17,914 nt of DNA, from assembly GCA_964387485.1 (NCBI GenBank), contig CAYLWV010000028.1:1-17914 (forward strand), read 5' to 3'. Below, in pieces: positions 1 to 8,319 of this stretch. Source of the stretch: Fluviibacter sp964387485. Lineage in GTDB: Bacteria > Pseudomonadota > Gammaproteobacteria > Burkholderiales > Rhodocyclaceae. How positions within the stretch are numbered: position 1 is the first letter of the stretch; each line of letters opens with the position of its first letter. A program made the position numbers and the translations under genes. The notes below the pieces were generated by a model. The model searched no databases. It was given only the letters and a program-made list of their open reading frames with translations, and was not told the origin of the DNA.

Positions 1-125
1 ATAGAGCCCTCAAAACCCCTGTCAAGAAAATTTTGTGCAATACAGCAAAATTGTTCTGCGTGATGTATGCCATTGGGGTAAAACTGATTTTCCGGAAATA
101 CGGCACAATAGCCGTTATGCCTATT

Positions 126-131
126 ACGGAG
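126..131 (+). promoter_or_regulatory. Shine-Dalgarno that fixes the ldtD start
   Basis: ACGGAG lies six bases before ATG 138. The earlier in-frame starts (33, 117) have no comparable site and would put extra residues in front of the signal peptide. Confidence 0.6.
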
Positions 132-137
132 TCAACC

Positions 138-1736
138 ATGGCCGTTAGATCTGTCTGGAAAAGCGGTATTGCGGTGCTGTTGGTCGGGGTGAGTCTTGCC
201 AGCGTGTCTGTGATGGCAGCCGATGGGGCGCGATATACCGCCTGGGTGGTTGAAGGACGTCCAACCCCGTTGGCAAAATCGGCGGTGCAGATTTTGGCGC
301 AAGCGGATCGTGAAGGATTGGATCCGTCAGATTACGATACCGTGCGCCTCACTGAGGCTTTGAATCAGCCGGACCTTGCCGCCAGCGCGGTAAAGAGTCA
401 GCAACTGGATGCCGCGTTAACAGTGGCAATGACACGGTATCTCCACGATCTGCATTACGGCCGTGTGGACCCTCGGAGTGTCTATGCCAATTTTGATGTG
501 CCACCTAAGTCTCTGGATGTTCAGGCCACCTTGCATACCGCATTGGCAGCGGGCAATCTGGATCAGGCGGTGCGCGCCGCGACACCGACATTTCCGCTGT
601 ATCAGGCGCTCTTACCCTGGCTGGCGCGTTATCGTGCGCTGGAAGGCAATCCTGCCTGGGTGACCCCTTTACTCGCATTACCGTCGGCCAAACTGGAGCC
701 CGGCGCTGCCTATAGTGGCACGCATGTCTTGGCGTCTCGCCTGGTCGCTCTGGGGGATCTGCCACAGGGCTTTGTGGTGCCGGAGCGCTATCAGGGTGGG
801 CTGGTCGATGGTGTCAAGCAGTTCCAGAAGCGCCATGGCTTAACGCCGGATGGCGTGATTGGTAAAAGCACTTACGAACAGTTGAATGTCAAACCGTCGG
901 CCCGTGTCGAGCAGATTGTGTTGACCCTGGAGCGGTTGCGCTGGACGCCGTTGTCGGCAGATAAACGCATGCTGGTGGTTAATCTGCCGGAATTCGAGTT
1001 GCGTGGGTTGGAGGTCAATGGCGATCAGGTACAGATTCCGCTACAGATGAATGTGATTGTCGGTAAATCGCTCAATACGCAGACCCCCATGTTTAATGAG
1101 CAGATGCGGGCTATTGAATTCAGCCCCTACTGGAACGTCCCGCCGTCAATCACCCGATCAGAAACCGTGCCGAAATTACGGCGTGACCCCGGATATTTTG
1201 ATCGTCAGGGTTTCGAGATCGTGACGCGTTCTGGTGAGGTCGTGACGCATCTGGACGATGCCCAGCTCGCTGCCTTGCAGAGTGGTCAATCACGTATCCG
1301 CCAGCGACCAGGGGCCCAGAATGCGCTCGGGGATATCAAGTTCATCTTCCCGAATAACGACAACATCTATATGCACCACACACCCTCGGTCGGGCTTTTT
1401 CAGCGTGATCGACGCGATTTTAGCCACGGCTGTATCCGTGTCGAAGCACCTGTCGCCCTCGCTGAATTTGTTCTGAAAGGCGAGCCGGAGTGGACCACTG
1501 AGAAAATCCGTGACGCCATGGAGAGCGGTACTTCCAGGACGATTCGTCTTAAAACGCCCATCATGGTGGTGATTGCCTACGGTACGGCTATTGTGAAACA
1601 GCGAGGTGGCGCCATCTATTTCTATGCCGATATCTATGGGCACGATAAACGCCTGCAGGCGGCTTTGGCCAAATACAGTCACTCCGTGCAGCGTGGTTCG
1701 GGCAATGACACTGGCAAAGTCGCCCGATTGGACTAA
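138..1736 (+). CDS. ldtD: L,D-transpeptidase, LdtD/YcbB-like, YkuD catalytic domain
   Basis: Periplasmic L,D-transpeptidase expected to form 3-3 (mDAP-mDAP) peptidoglycan cross-links. The 532-residue product begins with a signal peptide of about 27 residues (basic MAVRSVWKSG, then a hydrophobic core, then MAA). An N-terminal scaffold domain follows (for example EGLDPSDYDT), then a peptidoglycan-binding repeat near residues 220-255 (DGVKQFQKRHGLTPDGVIG). The C-terminal YkuD domain carries H413-H414 and the catalytic motif SHGCIRV with Cys432. E. coli YcbB is somewhat longer but has the same domain order. The open frame extends upstream to position 33, but ATG 138 is preferred because ACGGAG lies six bases before it and it places the signal peptide at the N-terminus. 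The mepK-like gene follows after six bases, so the two are probably one operon. Family assignment is firm; the exact paralogue name is inferred. Confidence 0.9.
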   Translation: MAVRSVWKSGIAVLLVGVSLASVSVMAADGARYTAWVVEGRPTPLAKSAVQILAQADREGLDPSDYDTVRLTEALNQPDLAASAVKSQQLDAALTVAMTRYLHDLHYGRVDPRSVYANFDVPPKSLDVQATLHTALAAGNLDQAVRAATPTFPLYQALLPWLARYRALEGNPAWVTPLLALPSAKLEPGAAYSGTHVLASRLVALGDLPQGFVVPERYQGGLVDGVKQFQKRHGLTPDGVIGKSTYEQLNVKPSARVEQIVLTLERLRWTPLSADKRMLVVNLPEFELRGLEVNGDQVQIPLQMNVIVGKSLNTQTPMFNEQMRAIEFSPYWNVPPSITRSETVPKLRRDPGYFDRQGFEIVTRSGEVVTHLDDAQLAALQSGQSRIRQRPGAQNALGDIKFIFPNNDNIYMHHTPSVGLFQRDRRDFSHGCIRVEAPVALAEFVLKGEPEWTTEKIRDAMESGTSRTIRLKTPIMVVIAYGTAIVKQRGGAIYFYADIYGHDKRLQAALAKYSHSVQRGSGNDTGKVARLD

Positions 1737-1742
1737 AATAAA

Positions 1743-2354
1743 ATGATGAAACTGCATAAACAAGACCGTCGTCAGTTTTTCCGTCAGGCTGCCAAATGGA
1801 CCGCAGGTGGTATTGCGCTGCCTTTTGCTGGTGTGGCTCGAGCGGCTTACACACCGCCAGTGCAGTCTGTGGCAGCAGGTTCGGCGCTGGCTTCCGGATT
1901 AGAACGGACGTTGGCGTTTAATCACACCCACACGCGTGAACGGATCGATCTGGTGTATGCGGTCAATGATCAGTATGTGCCGGATGCGATGCGCTCCTTG
2001 AACCGTTTTTTGCGTGATCACTATTCCGGGACCGTCGGACAGATGGATCCGCAATTGTTCGATGTGTTGCATCAGGTTCAGCGGTTGCTGGGCAGTCAAT
2101 CTTTGCGGCCATTCGAGGTGATCTCCGGCTATCGGTGCCCGGAAACCAATAGCCATCTCCGTAACTCGCGTGGCGGCGGTGTGGCCAAGCGCAGCCTACA
2201 CATGGAAGGCAAAGCGATTGATGTGCGCCTACCCGGCGTACCTCTGGCGGAGCTCAGGGATGCGGCGATGTCACTGGCGGCCGGTGGTGTGGGGTACTAC
2301 CCTTCGGAGCAGTTTGTGCACATTGACACCGGTAAGGTGCGTCACTGGGGTTGA
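1743..2354 (+). CDS. mepK: Tat-exported DUF882/M15-type murein endopeptidase, MepK/YcbK-like
   Basis: A 203-residue protein of the YcbK/DUF882 family, related to M15 zinc peptidases. E. coli MepK is a murein endopeptidase that cleaves 3-3 cross-links. A twin-arginine signal (DRRQFFRQAAKW, Arg9-Arg10) leads into a hydrophobic stretch ending VARAA, so export of the folded protein by Tat is likely. The fold signature is visible: GYRCPETN, then H153-MEGKAI-D160, then H193-I-D195, which match the zinc ligands and active-site residues of M15 enzymes. The gene starts six bases after ldtD, as in the neighbouring ycbB-ycbK pair of enterobacteria. Two tandem ATGs (1743 and 1746) could each serve as start. 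No strong Shine-Dalgarno is visible, so expression is probably coupled to ldtD. Confidence 0.88.
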   Translation: MMKLHKQDRRQFFRQAAKWTAGGIALPFAGVARAAYTPPVQSVAAGSALASGLERTLAFNHTHTRERIDLVYAVNDQYVPDAMRSLNRFLRDHYSGTVGQMDPQLFDVLHQVQRLLGSQSLRPFEVISGYRCPETNSHLRNSRGGGVAKRSLHMEGKAIDVRLPGVPLAELRDAAMSLAAGGVGYYPSEQFVHIDTGKVRHWG

Positions 2355-2374
2355 TGCCCCAGGCGTAATTTTTT
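2345..2374 (+). terminator. Possible weak terminator after mepK
   Basis: A six-base-pair GC-rich inverted repeat (CTGGGG at 2345-2350, CCCCAG at 2357-2362) spans the mepK stop codon. A run of six T follows at 2369-2374. The T-run is six bases away from the stem, so this is only a weak candidate for an intrinsic terminator. Confidence 0.3.
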
Positions 2375-2391
2375 CCAGTAGGGATTCTGTC

Positions 2392-3705
2392 TTATTGGCT
2401 CAAATCGGTGCCCCGGGTTTCTGGCAGATAACGCAGGCCCACCACAAACGCAACGGCAAGAAACAGCGTCGGATACCAGAGGCCGGCCAGCGGATTACCG
2501 ATCTGTTCGTTGATCAGCGTAATGACGAAAGGTAGTAAACCACCAATCCAGCCGGCAGCCAGATTATGGGGCAGGGCCGCTGCGCTATAGCGGGTGCGTG
2601 CAGGAAACAGCTCTGCCAGCAATGCCGTCTGTGGGCCAGTGACCAATGCCAGGGGCAGTGTCATTAGTATCATGAGCCCAATGGCTAAGGGCATCTGTGC
2701 CGGCCCCGAATTCAGCCAGCCGTTGAACACGGGCAGGATGCTGCATGCACCCAGTAGCAAACCGGTGAGTACGACTTTACGTCGGCCAATCCGGTCTGAC
2801 AGCCAACCGGCAAGCAGGGTTAGGGGAAAGAGCACGGCCGTCCCGATGGCAACGAGCAGGCTGCTATGCGCCCCCTCGAAACCGGCGACGGTTTTGAGGA
2901 AAACGCCACTGTAAACCTGGGCCGAAAAGAACAGAATGCCGCCGCCAGCGGAAATGCAGAGAAACAGCAGACCCATGCGTGCCAGCGTTTGCCGGTCTCT
3001 GAAGCAATCTCGCAGCGGTGTCTGCGTCAGGGCTGATCTGGCTTGTAGCGCATGAAAAATCGGCGTTTCATGCAGCGCCGCTCGCACTTTCAGGGAGATC
3101 AGTAGGAGCACGAGTGATACCCAGAACGGCACACGCCATCCCCAGCTCATGAAGTCTTCCGTGCTGAGTAACTGCTGAAGTAGAGCGATCTGTAACGTCG
3201 AGGCCAGAATGCCGAGTGGGCCCATTAGCTGCAGGATGCTCGTAAACAGGCCGCGATTACGGACGGGGGCATGTTCTGTCAGATAAACGGCACTACCGCC
3301 AATTTCTCCGCCCGCTGACAGACCCTGCACCAGGCGTAAGCTCACCAGCAATGCAGGTGCCCATAGCCCTGCCTGGGCATAGGTGGGTAATAGCCCCACA
3401 GCCAGTGTCGCCCCCCCCATCAGGGCGATGGTAATCATGAATACCTTACGTCGGCCGATTCGGTCGCCAAGTGAGCCAAAGAGGGCAGCGCCCAGCGGGC
3501 GGACAATCATGCCGGCCCCAAAGGTGGCCAGGCTGGCCAATAGCGCCGCTGTAGGATTCTCCGGCGGAAAAAAAAGCGGGCCGAACCACACAGCGAGTGC
3601 GGCAAAGGTCAGAAAGTCGTACCACTCGAGAAAGGTGCCGAAGCAGGCTGCAACGGCGACCCGGGTCTGTGTTTTTTGTAGAGTAGGTGTGGCTTGTGGG
3701 GACAT
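2392..3705 (-). CDS. MFS transporter, metabolite:H+ symporter (MHS) family
   Basis: An inner-membrane secondary transporter of about 437 residues with twelve predicted membrane segments. It starts with the MHS hallmark FGTFLEWYDF and carries the loop motif GDRIGRRK near residues 80-87, repeated as SDRIGRRK in the second half. GLSAGGEIGGSAVYLTEHAP lies in the TM5 region. Relatives include ProP, ShiA and KgtP/CitA-type carriers of osmolytes and organic acids, so the substrate cannot be read from sequence. The open frame extends to a GTG at 3738 inside the upstream gene. ATG 3705 is chosen because it gives the usual short cytoplasmic N-terminus. It lies four bases behind the stop of the DUF486 gene and has no evident Shine-Dalgarno, so translational coupling is likely. 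Confidence 0.87.
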   Translation of the reverse strand: MSPQATPTLQKTQTRVAVAACFGTFLEWYDFLTFAALAVWFGPLFFPPENPTAALLASLATFGAGMIVRPLGAALFGSLGDRIGRRKVFMITIALMGGATLAVGLLPTYAQAGLWAPALLVSLRLVQGLSAGGEIGGSAVYLTEHAPVRNRGLFTSILQLMGPLGILASTLQIALLQQLLSTEDFMSWGWRVPFWVSLVLLLISLKVRAALHETPIFHALQARSALTQTPLRDCFRDRQTLARMGLLFLCISAGGGILFFSAQVYSGVFLKTVAGFEGAHSSLLVAIGTAVLFPLTLLAGWLSDRIGRRKVVLTGLLLGACSILPVFNGWLNSGPAQMPLAIGLMILMTLPLALVTGPQTALLAELFPARTRYSAAALPHNLAAGWIGGLLPFVITLINEQIGNPLAGLWYPTLFLAVAFVVGLRYLPETRGTDLSQ

Positions 3706-3709
3706 GGGG

Positions 3710-4072
3710 CTAATTGCGGAAAATAAAGTAAACAGCACCCATCAGGCACAGGCCAGCCCAGAGGTAATCGAGTTTGATCCCTTCTCCCATGTAGAGCACG
3801 GAGAACGGTACAAAGACCATGAGGGTGATGACTTCTTGGGTAATCTTGAGCTGTGCCAGAGAAAACTGGGTATGACCGATGCGGTTCGCCGGTACCTGAA
3901 AAAGGTATTCCGCCAGAGCGATGCCCCAGCTGAGCAGCGCAGCGATCCACCAGGGTTTATCCGAGAGATTGCGCAGATGGGCATACCAGGCAAAGGTCAT
4001 GAAAATATTCGACAGGACCAGGAGGCCGACAAACTGAAAGGAGGCTGGGATCCAGGGAAACAGACCGGACAT
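3710..4072 (-). CDS. DUF486 (DMT-like) small inner-membrane protein
   Basis: A 120-residue protein with about four membrane segments. It has the DUF486 pattern, including FMTFAWYAHLRNL near the N-terminus, AEYLFQVPANRIG in the middle and QEVITLMVFVPFSVLYMGE later. The family is grouped with drug/metabolite-transporter-like proteins, but its function is unknown to me. It is first in a two-gene unit with the MHS transporter, four bases apart. ATG 4072 is used, although no clear Shine-Dalgarno precedes it. Its promoter must lie in the 81-base gap shared with the divergent TAXI gene, where the minus strand contains a GATAAT -10-like hexamer (4101-4106). Confidence 0.8.
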   Translation of the reverse strand: MSGLFPWIPASFQFVGLLVLSNIFMTFAWYAHLRNLSDKPWWIAALLSWGIALAEYLFQVPANRIGHTQFSLAQLKITQEVITLMVFVPFSVLYMGEGIKLDYLWAGLCLMGAVYFIFRN

Positions 4073-4093
4073 GGCGTAGCGATCTAGAGCAAA

Positions 4094-4123
4094 AAAACCA
4101 ATTATCCGTTAGTCTTTGGTTTT
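4094..4123. repeat. Inverted repeat in the DUF486/TAXI divergent spacer
   Basis: AAAACCAA (4094-4101) and TTGGTTTT (4116-4123) form an eight-base-pair perfect inverted repeat around a 14-base centre. It lies between two divergently transcribed genes and could be an operator or part of the overlapping promoters. It is AT-rich, so chance is possible. Confidence 0.3.
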
Positions 4124-4153
4124 ACGCATGATGTCAGGTAAGTTGGAGCGCAT

Positions 4154-5587
4154 ATGGGGACTGTTCGGGAGGATGTTCAGGATCAGATCGTCGCAATTCG
4201 CGAGACCATCATGGATGGTTGGAAGGATCTGAAATCCTTTATTCTCGAGACATGGCCTGCGCTGACGATTCTGCTAGTGGTTCTGGTTGGTGCGCTGTGG
4301 ATCGCGGACCCGGCGCCACCACGGCATGTGGTGATGGCGACGGGGCCAGCCGGAAGTTCCAACGAAATGCTCGGTAAAAAATATCAGGCCTATTTTGCGG
4401 AACGAGGTATAGAACTCAAGTTGCTACCGACAGAAGGTTCCGTAGAGAATGTTCAGCACCTTCAGGACCCCAATGATCCGGTAATGGCAGCGTTTGTGAT
4501 GTCGGGTACGGCGCAGCCTCATGCGCCAGGTATAGAGACGCTGGGCAGTATCAATTATCAGCCATTCTGGTGTTTTTACCGCTCAGCACAACCGCTCACA
4601 ATACAGAGCCGTGAGGTCTATCTGCTAACCAAACCCGTGAATATCGGCACACCAGGCAGCGGCACTTTTCTATTTGCCAATCGAGTGCTGTCGATGAGTG
4701 GGCTCGCGACTGACCACCCGAACCTTAAACATCAGCCAGATGATCTGGCGATCGATGCGTTGCGCAAAGGTCTATTGGATGGGCTTTGTATTGTTGATAT
4801 GTACGAATCACCGAATGTGCAGAAGCTTTTAAATATGGAGGGGCTGCAGGTTTCAGCCTTTGAACGCGCCGATGCCTTTGCCCGTTTGGCGAGCTCGATC
4901 GAAATGGTGTCTATTCCGCAGGGTGCTCTGGATTTGCCCAGCAACCGGCCCGCTCAACCAGTACAGCTCATTGCCGCAACGACGGAACTGGTGATTGATC
5001 AGCGATTGCATCCAGCGATCCAGACCTTGTTCCTGATGGCAGCCAAGGCCATTGACGGTAAGCAGAGTTTCTTCTCGCAGGAAGGGGAATTTCCGGCCTA
5101 CAAGGACAGTGCGCTAAGGCGTAGTAAGGAAGCGGATATCTTTTACGAAAAAGGAACGCCGATTCTGATGGAATTCATGCCCTTCTGGCTGGCAGAATTC
5201 ATCCGTCGCCTTGTGATTACGATGTTGCCGTTTTTTGCAGTGGCGTATCCGGTTATCCGCTCCATGCCCAACTATCACAAGAATCGGGTACGTGGTCGGA
5301 TCAACCGCATGTATGGGGCGCTGAAGTTTTTCGAGCAGTCACTGGTGACGAGCTATGACCCTGGGCAGAAAGTGCAATATCTGGCCCAGCTGGATAGTAT
5401 GGAGCGGGAAGCGCTCGGTATGAAAGTGCCGAAGTCGGTCGCCAGCGATTATTACACCTTACGTAGCTCGATCGATTTTGTACGCAACTGCGTGCTGCGT
5501 GACAGCTATAACGTCCATGCGCAACCACAAACCCCCGTCGCCGCCAGCGTCATAACCGATGATGACGGCGATGGCGACGATATGTGA
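4154..5587 (+). CDS. TAXI-family TRAP-type solute-binding protein, membrane-anchored
   Basis: A 477-residue protein with a TAXI-type periplasmic binding domain. A hydrophobic segment near residues 27-47 (ILLVVLVGALWIAD) leads into VMATGPAGSSNEMLGKKYQ, the usual first strand and helix of TAXI proteins. Binding-domain features follow (PVNIGTPGSGTF, DALRKGLLDGLC). A second hydrophobic segment near 350-368 (LVITMLPFFAVAYPVI) is followed by a charged C-terminal tail of about 110 residues ending in an acidic Asp-rich stretch. The protein therefore appears anchored at both ends rather than free in the periplasm. No DctQ or DctM permease gene is nearby, so its transport partner is unknown. ATG 4154 has GGAG five bases upstream. 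It converges on the SYLF gene with four bases between the stops. Confidence 0.85.
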   Translation: MGTVREDVQDQIVAIRETIMDGWKDLKSFILETWPALTILLVVLVGALWIADPAPPRHVVMATGPAGSSNEMLGKKYQAYFAERGIELKLLPTEGSVENVQHLQDPNDPVMAAFVMSGTAQPHAPGIETLGSINYQPFWCFYRSAQPLTIQSREVYLLTKPVNIGTPGSGTFLFANRVLSMSGLATDHPNLKHQPDDLAIDALRKGLLDGLCIVDMYESPNVQKLLNMEGLQVSAFERADAFARLASSIEMVSIPQGALDLPSNRPAQPVQLIAATTELVIDQRLHPAIQTLFLMAAKAIDGKQSFFSQEGEFPAYKDSALRRSKEADIFYEKGTPILMEFMPFWLAEFIRRLVITMLPFFAVAYPVIRSMPNYHKNRVRGRINRMYGALKFFEQSLVTSYDPGQKVQYLAQLDSMEREALGMKVPKSVASDYYTLRSSIDFVRNCVLRDSYNVHAQPQTPVAASVITDDDGDGDDM

Positions 5588-5591
5588 TGTT

Positions 5592-6191
5592 TTAGTAACC
5601 GCCGCGAATTGCCGGGTTATTCAACGTATCGTTCGGGGTGTATACCGAGCCACCCCAGTTAGCTTGCAGATCGTACCCTGATTCGCCCACCAGGTAGGTG
5701 GTGACATTCGGGTTGATGGAGCGTTGCATGCCGCCGGAACCTGCGGAGATATTGGCATTCACGTCCCCGCCAATGCCCTTGGCTGCGGTAAATTGCTTGA
5801 TGGCGTCTTCGTTCTTGAAGATGATGACCTGATACTGTTTTTGGTAGCCGGCACCGGCACCTTCACCGGCTTTTCGTTCCATCATGAAAACGGGTTTCTG
5901 GCCGGGCTGGAATAGCGCACCATCACCATTAGAGAGCACCACCAGAATGATGTTGACGTTGGTGGCGTTGAACACGGCATAACCGGCAGCGCTGCGAATC
6001 TCTTCTGCGACCTTCGGATTCTGGCGGATCAGTTCATCGACGCCAGTCCGTGCCATCTTCAGAATGGCTTCCCGTTTGCTGATCACCTGGCTGTCGGTCA
6101 GCGGTTGACCGTTACTCTGCGTGGTTTGACAGGCCGTCAGGCTGAGCAGTGCAGAAAAAATGGCAGCAGTCAGAATCGGTGTGGCGCGCAT
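5592..6191 (-). CDS. SYLF-domain (YSC84-like) lipoprotein
   Basis: A 199-residue predicted lipoprotein. A signal sequence ends in the lipobox LTAC, with Cys21 as the lipidated residue. The remainder matches the SYLF/YSC84 lipid-binding domain: AEEIRSAAGYAVFNATNVN, a glycine-rich GEGAGAGYQ, GGDVNANISAGSGG and a C-terminal GESGYDLQANWGG. Bacterial members are small envelope lipoproteins whose roles are poorly defined; phospholipid binding is known for eukaryotic relatives. The gene stands alone on the minus strand, divergent from ampD. ATG 6191 gives a canonical lipoprotein signal, although the upstream bases lack a good Shine-Dalgarno. Confidence 0.85.
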   Translation of the reverse strand: MRATPILTAAIFSALLSLTACQTTQSNGQPLTDSQVISKREAILKMARTGVDELIRQNPKVAEEIRSAAGYAVFNATNVNIILVVLSNGDGALFQPGQKPVFMMERKAGEGAGAGYQKQYQVIIFKNEDAIKQFTAAKGIGGDVNANISAGSGGMQRSINPNVTTYLVGESGYDLQANWGGSVYTPNDTLNNPAIRGGY

Positions 6192-6312
6192 GAGGAGCTT
6201 TCTAAAAGATATGGGCGCAAGTTACACAAAAACACGGAGGTTGTCATCAAACCCCATGCCTACGGTTTGGTGGGGTTATGCACGCCGTTGGTTAGTTGGT
6301 TATCATGGTGCC

Positions 6313-6894
6313 ATGACAGAACAGAATTTCGAATCCGATCAGCCGGTCTGCGCTGAAGGCTGGTTGTCCGGTGCCCAGCGTCTCGAATCACCGAATCAGG
6401 ATCCGAGGCCGGTAGGCGCTGTAATTGATCTGGTCGTGATTCATGCCATCAGCCTGCCGCCCGGAGAGTTTGGTGGGGATGGTGTGACGCAGTTGTTTAC
6501 CAATGGTCTGGATCCGGATGCGCATCCCTATTATGCGGCCATCGCCGACCTCAAGGTGTCAGCCCATTTTTTTATCCGTCGTGACGGATCGCTGATTCAA
6601 TGCGTGCCGGTGACGGCACGGGCCTGGCACGCTGGCTTGTCCCGCTGGCAAGATCGTGAACGCTGTAACGATTTTTCGGTGGGTATCGAACTGGAAGGGG
6701 ATGACCATACCCCGTTCGAGAATGTGCAGTATCTGACACTACAGAAACTACTGGCGGACTTGCAGGTAAGCCTGCCGATCAAGGCGGTGACGAGTCATTC
6801 ACATATCGCGCCGGGCCGAAAAACAGATCCGGGTCCCTGTTTTGACTGGGCGCCTGTGAAATCGGTTTGCCCAGGGGTGCAGGTAGCGCCCTAA
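6313..6894 (+). CDS. ampD: 1,6-anhydro-N-acetylmuramyl-L-alanine amidase AmpD
   Basis: Cytoplasmic zinc amidase of peptidoglycan recycling that removes the stem peptide from anhydro-muropeptides. In many Gram-negatives it thereby keeps AmpR-controlled beta-lactamase off. The 193-residue product, about the size of E. coli AmpD, has no signal peptide. Zinc ligands are visible as H44 (VVIHAIS), H162 and D172 in HSHIAPGRKTDPGPCFDW, with the catalytic Lys170 in the same motif. The probable catalytic Glu126 lies in GIELEG. The frame is open upstream to 6160, but that extension would overlap the 5' end of the divergent SYLF gene and adds residues foreign to AmpD. ATG 6313 is therefore chosen, although its Shine-Dalgarno is poor. 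No ampE follows; the porin gene converges with a four-base gap. Confidence 0.93.
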   Translation: MTEQNFESDQPVCAEGWLSGAQRLESPNQDPRPVGAVIDLVVIHAISLPPGEFGGDGVTQLFTNGLDPDAHPYYAAIADLKVSAHFFIRRDGSLIQCVPVTARAWHAGLSRWQDRERCNDFSVGIELEGDDHTPFENVQYLTLQKLLADLQVSLPIKAVTSHSHIAPGRKTDPGPCFDWAPVKSVCPGVQVAP

Positions 6895-6898
6895 AGTT

Positions 6899-8305
6899 TT
6901 AGAACGCCACGTTGGCGCGCAGGCCAACCACGGTGGCGTTAGGGATAGCCAGACTCGGATTGTTCGGCATGGGTGCTTTGCCGCCAGGGTTAATCGAATA
7001 CTGAAAAAAAGGTTGCAACGTCAGCCAGGGTGATACGGCAGCCTGATACGTCAGTTCGATCAGTGTCTCCGGTTTGGGTAGCGGCGATTGTGTGTCGCTG
7101 CTATTGTTTTGAGCGCTAATCGGCCCATTCAGATAAGGCGTAAATTTTGCCCAACCCAAACCGAGGCCGATGATATCGTCCGGGCGCCCGTCGAATAAAC
7201 CGACGTAAGCCAGGCCCGCATCAAAATACCAGGTTACGAGGTTGCGTTCGGTTTGCGGATTGTAAGTCACCCGGGTGAAGGTACTTAATCCCTGCGTGTC
7301 GCTGTTGGCTTCGCGCCAGAGTGTCTGATCGATCAGGCCGTACACCGCATATTGACCACGATAACTGGTCATGACCGGATTGGTGAAGTTTCTGCCGCTG
7401 GAAGACTGCGTCACATTATCGATGCTGGCCGAGTTATACCAGGCACCGATCTTGTAATTGCCTGGGAGGATTTTATCTCCCAGCCGGAGTTCCGGGGTGT
7501 AGGCCGTCTCGAACCAGGAAAGAACGCCGTTACCGATGGGAAAATCCATGCCGTAGGCCGTTGCGGAGGTGGATGGACCGACCGGTGTACCATTCATGAC
7601 GGACGCGGTGAGCCGCCAATCGTCATTGAAATCCAGTCGTGCGAGTGCGCCGGGCGTAGCATTGGGGTAGCCTGGCCCGCCTCCGGGCATATTGGCTTCC
7701 CAACTATCGGGAAAACCAAAGGTCGAGTTGACGAACACATTGGCTGTCGGACTCATCATGTAATAGCGGTCCGCTTCAAGGAGGCCGACCCGAAGCCCCA
7801 GGTGATCATCCATCAGGCGTTGCTCAAACCAAGCTTCGCCCAGTTTGGCGATGGAAGGTTGTGATTCCACATTCGTCGTCGTCATCAGGTTGCCAACGTA
7901 CTGGATGGATAAATCCTGGCCCTGGATGCCGTAACCGGTGATGTGGAGTTTGCCACCCCGCCAACCGATGGCTTTGTTCAGATCCATATCCACTTCCAGA
8001 TCCAGTAGGCCATCGTACACAAAGCCCTGGCGAATGCCGCCACGGGTGTTGCCGACATAGTCACTGGTTTGGTTCAGCGTGAAACTGACGCCATAGTTGT
8101 CGAGCCAAGGGCGCAAGCCTCCCCAATCACCGAGTAAGGTTTTGTCGGTGGTGATGTCGGACTTCGTGGGTAAAGGTTCGTCAGCCGTCAATCGTGGCAA
8201 CGATGAACTTGTTTGTGCGTAGATGGGCGTGTTGTAGAGCATTGCCAGCAGCAAAGCCGCTGCGGATGGCAGCGTGGGTGCTCGCTGGTGCTTCAGACAT
8301 TTCAT
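6899..8305 (-). CDS. OprB-family carbohydrate-selective porin
   Basis: An outer-membrane beta-barrel porin of 468 residues related to Pseudomonas OprB, which takes up glucose and other sugars. The first 31 residues form a signal peptide ending YAQ. The family signature follows: LLGDWGGLRPWLDNYGVSF, then repeated amphipathic strands such as DFNDDWRLTASVMNG. The chain ends in an aromatic residue (VGLRANVAF), as needed for barrel assembly. ATG 8305 is chosen because the upstream in-frame extension (TTG 8374) would read through the pckG terminator and overlap pckG. No Shine-Dalgarno precedes ATG 8305, and the hairpin ends only 14 bases away, so how it is transcribed and translated is unclear. The family has many non-sugar members, so the substrate is uncertain. 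Confidence 0.85.
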   Translation of the reverse strand: MKCLKHQRAPTLPSAAALLLAMLYNTPIYAQTSSSLPRLTADEPLPTKSDITTDKTLLGDWGGLRPWLDNYGVSFTLNQTSDYVGNTRGGIRQGFVYDGLLDLEVDMDLNKAIGWRGGKLHITGYGIQGQDLSIQYVGNLMTTTNVESQPSIAKLGEAWFEQRLMDDHLGLRVGLLEADRYYMMSPTANVFVNSTFGFPDSWEANMPGGGPGYPNATPGALARLDFNDDWRLTASVMNGTPVGPSTSATAYGMDFPIGNGVLSWFETAYTPELRLGDKILPGNYKIGAWYNSASIDNVTQSSSGRNFTNPVMTSYRGQYAVYGLIDQTLWREANSDTQGLSTFTRVTYNPQTERNLVTWYFDAGLAYVGLFDGRPDDIIGLGLGWAKFTPYLNGPISAQNNSSDTQSPLPKPETLIELTYQAAVSPWLTLQPFFQYSINPGGKAPMPNNPSLAIPNATVVGLRANVAF

Positions 8306-8319
8306 GGCGCGGTTGCAAG

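Noticed and set aside
1..137. Possible promoter and AAAATT direct repeats upstream of ldtD
   Set aside because: I could not pair a convincing -35 with a -10; the repeat is short and AT-rich.
1290..1763. 157-residue minus-strand open frame opposite the YkuD domain
   Set aside because: It is antisense to the conserved catalytic domain of ldtD and has no recognisable content.
3383..4087. 234-residue plus-strand open frame across the MHS and DUF486 genes
   Set aside because: It overlaps two clear membrane-protein genes on the other strand and its translation lacks domain or membrane features.
6160..6312. Upstream in-frame extension of ampD
   Set aside because: It overlaps the 5' end of the divergent lipoprotein gene and adds residues not found in AmpD.
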